Shown: positions 57,459 through 64,000 of the stretch, one piece after another
Position numbering within the stretch: position 1 is the stretch's first letter
Layout of the letters: each line of letters starts with the position of its first letter
From: Watersipora subatra
Lineage: Eukaryota; Bryozoa; Gymnolaemata; Cheilostomatida; Watersiporidae
DNA length: 64,000 nucleotides
Assembly (NCBI RefSeq): GCF_963576615.1
Contig: NC_088708.1
Location: 5,022,001 to 5,086,000 of the forward strand
Reading direction: 5' to 3'
Position numbers and translations under genes: made by a program
Notes under the pieces: model-generated
What the model saw: only the letters and a program-made list of their open reading frames with translations
Told to the model about the DNA's origin: nothing
Database searches by the model: none

Positions 57459-59282
57459 CAGTCAAACATGGATAACTCGAACTTCACGGGACCGAGCAAA
57501 AGTGTTCAAGTTATCAGAGTGTTCAAGTTATCAGATCACTGTCACAAGTCCATGTATTTATTTATTTATTAGTAGATACAGATAATAGAAATCAAAAGCA
57601 TAAATGGCTTGTTTCAAATTAAATGCTTCTAATGTAAAGTTTAAAACTTTTTTTATCAAAAAGTATAGGAGATTTTTCTATCACTTGAGATTGTTTTGTT
57701 GTTTGAGGTGATGTTATTGCCAGAACGTTTTTTAGATTGAAATTGGCAAAACTTGATTGTTGTTGAAATGCTCAGAAGAAAAGACATCTTTTTCTTTTGA
57801 GTGTTTTAACCGAGATCAATTTTGCTGATTTTTCTTGAAGTTTATGCGAAGGTCACCTCACTTTTCCATGTTTCCGAAGGCAATCGCTAAGCGGATATTT
57901 GGTAAAAATCAAAATTCACCAAACCTTTAGAAAAGTCGTTGACAAAAATATTTTGCCGACGGTGGTAATAATGACGCCTATGATTTACGAAAAGTTGAGG
58001 TTTACCTTTATGACTTGGTATAAAGTGATTTTCTAAAGCGATAGCAACCGTCTCGGTAGCCGTTGGGAAAAAACTGTTCGAGTTAACAGAGTTGAGGTCG
58101 AGTTATCCCACGACCAAACAAGAGTGAAACGATTGATTGGGAGAATTATGATAAATGCACATGTGCACACAACTCCCGAAAAATTATCCGTTAACGGCCG
58201 TCACCAAACCCTTGCAACGAAATCCTATCAACAGATTTAACTATTTTTCAGTAAAGTCGTTTAAGTATAATAACGATACAGAACGCATATAAACCTATTT
58301 AAATATGTTACCAAGCCTTTGAAAGGTTACCGCAAATTCCTAAAACTAACCCATCGGATCGGATTATACATAAATAGACAGATTTATTAGGACGAAAATC
58401 GTCACAAAACGCTTGAAAAGCTTGGTTTAATAAAATTTAAGACCGGAAATTGAAACGCCGAGGAACAGAGAATAGAACGATAAAGTCTTGCGCATTTCAC
58501 TAAAAAATATTGCACTTTTCACCAGTCTATAGCATTGTTCCCAAGGTTTCGGCAATTAACATAGGAGTACAGAAATCGTTTCATTCTTGTCGATTTCAAT
58601 TTTTTCATTTTCAATTTCATTTGCTGACACATTTGAGTACTTTCGTATTCTAACTGATGTCCAACGAAGTATAAGTAAAGGAAATGACGATGATATTTTT
58701 TAACAGTTCTTATGAGATAATTACAATAGTTTATTATAAGTTTGGATGACTACAGAACAATGACTACGTAGTAAAGATTTTCTAAAAATCTAACGCAGTG
58801 TAAGTAGCCTAAAGGGAAAGACGATGATATTTTTTTCTAACGGTTCTAATGAGATTATTACAATAATTAATTATAGGTTTGGATGACTACAGAACAATGG
58901 CTACGTAGTACAAATTTTCTAAAAATCTATATCAGTGCATTTTACTTCTAATATTGGCCGATATTGCATTTCTCTTTTTGCAGGAGGAGAGATATAAACA
59001 TATAATCTTTTCCTTTCATTATTGCTATTTGTTGTATATATAATAACACCCACACCTAGTACATTACAGCTACCATTGCAGTTATCCTATTTGACTGCTA
59101 ATATTGCATTTCTCAACCATCCGTACCCTTTCTTTTTTCCAATATCACTTTGGACGTGGGCTGTATGACAGTGGAATTTCTAGTTTATAGCAATTTATCA
59201 TTACATGGGAACGGACCAAAGAAACCGTTCGAGTTAACCATGTGTTCGAGCTATCCGTGGGCAAGTTATCCATGTTTGACTC
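57459..59282. mobile_element. TIR DNA transposon (TA target), interrupted by a Helitron-like copy
   Basis: Ends CAGTCAAACATGGATAACT and (inverted) GAGTCAAACATGGATAACT, each next to TA. Subterminal repeats gttcaagttatc, gttcgagttaac recur at both ends. This end type and TA duplication are typical of pogo/Tc1-mariner-like elements. Interrupted at 58106-59183. Confidence 0.7.
58106..59183 (+). mobile_element. Helitron-like dispersed element, copy 2, nested
   Basis: Same start (TCCCACGACCAAAC) and end (TTTCTAG) as 8064-9686, here inserted between host A and T. The inverted right arm of copy 1 is absent; instead the left arm, a middle part with an about 120-bp tandem duplication (ggaaatgacgatgatatttt and gacgatgatatttttt) and the shared tail (tataatcttttcctttcatt) remain. 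Confidence 0.65.
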
Positions 59283-59283
59283 T

Positions 59284-59949
59284 ATGTACGTGTAGCATAT
59301 ACATGAAGCTTTTTGGTTGCGCCTAACTTTGTACCAATTGTACAAAAGACCAGCTTGTACATTTGATCGTGTTTTGAGGAGCTTCGTTACGCTTGGTTGT
59401 ATTGTTATTTCTGGTGTTGATAGTGATTTACTTTGACTAGCAGAAATCACATTGTTAAAATGAATTCATTGTGTCACACCACCCTGATCAACGTTAGTCG
59501 TAGATTATTCATAATGTGATCTAAGTTGTGCCTAGCTGCAGCTGTGCCATTTTTCTGTTTCGCAGGAGGAAGCAATGGCCAGTTCGGTTGAATCCTACAC
59601 AGCTGTGCGCTTTAGTTTAATCATGGGAGCAACTAGCAGAGCGATGTGTGCAGTGATTGAATTAGAATAGACTTAAAGGTCTTTTAAAGGTCATTAGAGT
59701 AAAGCCTAAAGATGCCATTCTCATTCACAGCAGAAATTGGTTAGTTCTGTTTTGCATTTTGGTACTCTTTTCCCTCTATTATCTACAACTGATTACAAAA
59801 AGCCAAAAAGTTTGTTTCTATTTAACTTTTGAAGACACAGAATTACGTCAGCAGTTCATTTGGTTAGTTTCGCAAATTTTAACTCGTTACAGATTTGATC
59901 AGGTCTAAAAAACAAACTAGTCTTGAATAACTTAGTGTTTTCCGTTCAG
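59284..59949. other. Intergenic with one weak exon candidate
   Basis: An acceptor-like tttttctgtttcgcag at 59550-59566 precedes 34 open codons (EEAMASSVESYTAVR) ending in TAG. No partner exon found. Confidence 0.3.
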
Positions 59950-60381
59950 ATTGCCCATATAGATAGCTTGTACCACAACATGATTGCCCATATAGATAGC
60001 TTGTTGCACTACATGATTGCCCATATAGATAGCTTGTACCACAGCGTGATTACCCATATAGATAGCTTGTACCACAACACGATTGCCCATATAGATAGCT
60101 TGTACCACAACATGATTGCCCATATAGATAGCTTGTACCACAACATGATTGCCCATATAGATAGTTTGTACCGCAACATGATTGCCCATATAGATAGCTT
60201 GTACCACAACATGATTGCCCATATAGATAGCTTGTACCACAACATGATTGCCCATATAGATAGCTTGTACCACAACATGGTTGCCCATATAGATAGCTTG
60301 TACCACAACATGGTTGCCCATATAGATAGCTTGTACCACAACACGATTGCCCATATAGATAGCTTGTAACACAACACGATT
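59950..60381 (+). repeat. 33-bp minisatellite, 13 units
   Basis: Unit gattgcccatatagatagct followed by tgtaccacaacat. 33 is a multiple of three, so NMIAHIDSLYH-type frames are open on both strands. It ends about 620 bp upstream of the NPH3-like gene. Confidence 0.96.
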
Positions 60382-60999
60382 TTCATACCGGTCAGAGACA
60401 ATAAGCCTTGCATAGATGTAGGAATTAAATGTCTGGCTGCAACTTTATAACTTAGTCATTTGTGTTGTCAATTTCTTATGATTAGCTATTTAAACTATTT
60501 GTAGTACTGATTCGCTTTTCAATCAGTCATAATTGCCCACTCCGCTCTCTCGCTCCTGCTCCGAAAACATTGATGTGTGATTCACATAGCCTCAGATTTG
60601 TTATTGGCATGTTTTGAGATCTGACATACCACTTGTATTTGCAAATATTCTCAGTAAATCTCTGAGCATTTCCGTGAGTAAAAGCTTACGGTAAAAACAG
60701 TAATGCCATATTGTTTTGATCAATGCAAGCAAACAAAAAGCAATCTCACATAATTAGCTTCTTGACCTGTTTATACAGTTTTAGCTGAGCTAAGCATTTG
60801 AAAGCCTGTGTGAGAAGCCAAACAATTTATTGAGTTTGTCCAGTTAGTGATAAGGTATTAAATTGTTGGGTGCCGCAACTTGATAAACAAAGCGCAATGT
60901 TCTAATAAACCATTGTACCGCAACACCTGATGCTGTTCAAGCATAAGCGGAGCAGATAATCAACCTGCGCATAATAGAATCACTGCACTGCTTTTCTAG
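60382..60999. other. Upstream region of the NPH3-like gene
   Basis: Contains the acceptor gcactgcttttctag (to 60999) that implies an upstream non-coding exon. No promoter motif recognised. Confidence 0.4.
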
Positions 61000-61002
61000 C
61001 GC

Positions 61003-63849
61003 ATGATGGATGTTGGAAAGTTTCGTCTTGGAGGTGAACTCTCAGATATTGAAGTAGTTGTCAATGGCAAGAAACTGCAGCTTCATAGATTTCCTCTCTA
61101 CACAAGATCAAACTTCTTTCTAAAAGAATTTGCGAAATTAACTTTGACTAATTCTATAGCGCTGGAGAGCTTCCCAGGAGGGATAGACATGTTCACCATC
61201 ATTGCTGATTACTGCTACAATATCTCTGTAGATATAACGGTTGACAATGTCGTAGGACTTCGATGCGGGGCAAAGTATCTTGAGATGTATGGCTCTGGAA
61301 ACCTTTACGAAAAAACTGGAGTGCTTATTGAGGAAATATTGAGCAACGCGCGCAAGGGTAAAGATCTTCCGCTGTTGGTTAAATTGATAGCCAGCATTCC
61401 TAAATATAAGACCAATGAGACTACTAAACACGCTCTTGATCAGTGCTGCTCAGCTTTAGTGCATTATTGGAACAAGACTCAATTCAGTACTACAGCAATT
61501 GAACAAATCAAAAGAAAAGATATTCTCGCAATTTTTATGCATATGGAGTTTGAGTTTTTCATTTCATTGCTTAAGATACTTAAGCGGAAATCTACCAACT
61601 CCGATGCTTTAGATGCGCTCGTATCCGAATACATACTTCAAGATTTGGATGGTGACGCTGTTAATAGCTGCAATGGAAAAGAACTTGAGGTTTCTGATAA
61701 AGAAACGGAGACTCGTGTTTTAGAGTCTGGTCAAGCCGGGTCTACTGAGCTTCCAGTTGCCTTTAGTTCAGAGAAGCTCGAAAGAGTTCAGAAACTGCTA
61801 GATGATATTCAGCCTAACATCTCTCAAGGCGCTGCTTCCAAGTGGTTAAAGCCACTCTTAGAAGCTTACTCACAAGTAGATGGCAGTGACATAGTTCTTG
61901 GAAGCATTGCAGCTGCAATGGTGAATCAAGTAGATGGGGACAGCATTCTAAAAATGTCGGAGGATGCATTAATCTCGTTTGCTGAAAAAGTGAACCCTGC
62001 CAATTTAAGTGAACTAACTAAAGATCTTATCGCAGAAAATCTTGTAAAGCGTGTAGATGCTGATCATCTAACAGCCGCCGGTTTCATGAAAATCATTCGA
62101 AGACTGGAATTACACCAGGCTTCATGCCAAGACAACTTACTATACGTGTTGAGTTTGCTAAACAGCAAATGTAAGTAAATATTCAAAATCGATACTCTGT
62201 CACTTTATCATCTGTAGACCATGAAGGGCGGTGGAGCGGGCAAGTAGTCAATTACATCATTATAAAAAACAGACAAAACTTTCCATGCCTTCTTTGCAAG
62301 AATCGGCTTGCTTGCTTCTTTCTCAAACATACTATTGACCTAGTATCACCGCAGCTTTTGATCTATTTTTACATACTGTGTAAACAGTTGGCTAGCAATG
62401 CGTATGTATTTTAGCATACCAAACAGCGTCTAAAAAGGCGTAATAATTTCTACAGGCTGTAGTGCCAGTATTACTTTGAGCAGTTTACAAATGGCTATCT
62501 GGAAATTTAATCAATCTGAGCCTATAAGCCAACTACAGTAAACTATTGGAATATATTAGATGCTAATCAGCCTAGAGAGTGTCAGTTTATGAGGAATAGC
62601 GTGATGTTCAATACCCTTAGTGAGCCTACATAGTCTCAACTACATATAGATAAGATATGATCATAGACTATACAGTATACCCATGATAGCGAACACAAAT
62701 TGGACACCTTCTGGATTGTGCTTCAAGCTTAGTAATTATTCATCACGGAACAAGTATGTCATAGAGTTCATGATCTGCTTCGTTCAATAGCTCTGCTCAG
62801 TGTATATTGAGGCAATCTGCAATTGCTCACTCATTATTTAGTAGTTATAGCATGGTCCAAGTAGCTGTATCTGATCAAGCATTAAGTGTGTGCCCCAAGG
62901 AATTTCATTTGAAGTCATTGTAAAAAGCAACCTTTGTAATTGTATTATTTTGGTATTAAGTTTACGTAGCTGTAAATTGTAATCAAAGTCATTCTTCGTA
63001 AGATGTTGTTTGTCAGTATAGTTAATCTGATTGATTTTGTTTGCATATAGTACTTTTATTGATGATGCGTGTAATACTAGAAGTTTATAACTTTCAGTTG
63101 CGTGATATTTACTCATGTTTCCCTTGGAATCTCTTGTTATTATAACAACTGCTTAACTAGATACCATGAGTAATGGTATGCTTTTTACAAAGTGAAAGAT
63201 ACGACCTTGTCTAGCAACTCTTTTTGATTCACAATTTAACATTAATATAAAACGCTCGGTGGCCTTGAGCACTTCTGCAGAGTGTATGCAAGTTAAAACT
63301 GTAAATAAAATCGACTGTTTCTAGTTGCCACAAAAATGCAATGTATAAAGTTGCTGAGAATTTGTTTAGAGTCTGAGAACTATTGCGACATAAAATATTG
63401 CAATGATTACAATCAATACCCTCCTCATCAGGGGCTGTGAGAACTGCTGCTCCTTGGGAATAAAATTATTCACCATGCGGTCTGTTAGTATGTATACCAA
63501 AGCTGTATGCATGGGATTATACTAAGTACCTATCAATCACGCAAATCAAATACTTCTTGTTCCACTAGCTGACGGCTTGGGAGAAGCGGATTTAAAGGAA
63601 TGCTTGGCTATGATCAATATGAAGAATTGCTCTGTAAAAGCCCTACGTCACGCTCAGCAGACGAACAGCATTCCTGCAGACTTAGTGCTCATCGCTGCCT
63701 TGGATCTTTGCGAGAAACTTCAGGAGAAGTATGATGCCTCAGCACAAATCATCCAGGTTGGCCAAGCTCTCTGTGTTTGCCTGAGTAAACTCCTACTTGA
63801 CTTGAGCAATGCTCATGAGCATGCTGTAATAATTCCCTATAAACTCTGA
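61003..63849 (+). CDS. BTB protein with plant-NPH3-like architecture, two-exon model
   Basis: Exon 61000-62170 (ATG 61003, in-frame TAG just upstream) ends AAAT|gtaagt; exon 63569-63849 starts after tgttccactag and completes the split Ser codon. Product 482 residues if the TGA at 63847 is the end. Residues 14-32 (SDIEVVV, LHRFPL), 58-60 (PGG) and 86-105 (LRCGAKYLEM, GNLYEKT) form a BTB domain much closer to the NPH3/RPT2 family of plants (LHKFPL, PGG, YC-G, LRCAAEYLEM, GNL--KTE) than to animal Kelch-type BTBs. Residues 393-428 (DLKECLAMINMKNCS, HAQQTNSIPADL) match the C-terminal NPH3 motif (HAAQNERLP). The middle is helical with no sure domain. Plant members act as Cullin-3 adaptors in auxin and light signalling; role here unknown. 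Confidence 0.75.
62171..63568 (+). other. Intron of the NPH3-like gene
   Basis: 1.4 kb, AT-rich, GT-AG borders (gtaagt to ccactag). No repeat array or further exon seen. Confidence 0.65.
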
Positions 63850-64000
63850 AAGGTCTTCTGTTAGAAAATGCCATTAGAAAAAGATTAGTTGCAGACAGAT
63901 GTAATTAAAAAACCACATGATGTGTTATACACACTGCAACTAAAATTATAATGACTGTTTCTTGAACTTGAGGTTATGATGAAATGAGGTTTCCATTCAT
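63850..64000. other. Downstream of the NPH3-like stop codon
   Basis: No AATAAA before the window ends. A weak donor CAG|gttggc at 63755 leaves open that the gene continues with further exons beyond the window. Confidence 0.4.

Noticed and set aside
59923-60413. 146-148-codon NMIAHIDSLYH/YMGNHVVVQ repeat proteins
   Set aside because: A 33-bp unit, open on both strands, with no splice or start context.
61138-61431. 97-codon minus-strand frame
   Set aside because: Antisense shadow of the NPH3-like exon.

Overview
This is a eukaryotic, almost certainly invertebrate-animal window: AT-rich, spliced genes with GT-AG introns, tRNA-like SINE heads, several DNA-transposon families and an exceptional load of minisatellites. 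A Quiver/Sleepless-type Ly6 exon, a histone stem-loop binding protein (SLBP) gene and an RNF38/RNF44-type RING gene are animal genes. A spiralian (for example bryozoan or mollusc) would fit, but the species cannot be fixed from sequence alone.

Layout. 59-318 (+): last exon of a GPI-anchored Ly6/Quiver-like protein. 5272-21716 (+): seven exons in compatible phase that I read as SLBP; the first coding exon was not found. Its introns hold a 37-bp array split by a TIR element, a Helitron-like repeat, a SINE-like sequence, 55-bp, 38-bp and 31-bp arrays, and a 3.57-kb array of exactly 94 x 38 bp that starts inside the RNA-binding-domain exon. 23765-34201 (-): ten exons joining in frame into a 637-residue RNF38/44-like E3 ligase, convergent with SLBP. 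34.2-51 kb: no convincing gene; 48-bp, 17-bp palindromic and 52-bp arrays, a long-TIR element, and a hAT-like element containing 50 units of 15 bp. 51.9-55.2 kb: one TIR element nested in another, with coding remnants on both strands. 57.5-59.3 kb: a second nest. 61003-63849 (+): a two-exon BTB protein whose BTB domain and C-terminal motif resemble the plant NPH3 family.

Main discovery. The 38-bp minisatellite is not random intronic DNA: its unit is the 3' end of the SLBP RNA-binding-domain exon (encoding [10 protein letters not shown]) plus that exon's own 5' splice site (AA|GTATGT). The gene therefore carries 94 tandem copies of an exon-intron boundary, open in all three frames over long stretches. 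Donor choice could add multiples of 38 bp to an essential histone-mRNA factor, only every third donor preserving the frame. The NPH3-like animal gene is the second notable item.

The genes are housekeeping or regulatory and show no operon-like cooperation. All models are from reading alone; no search, alignment program or transcript data were used.
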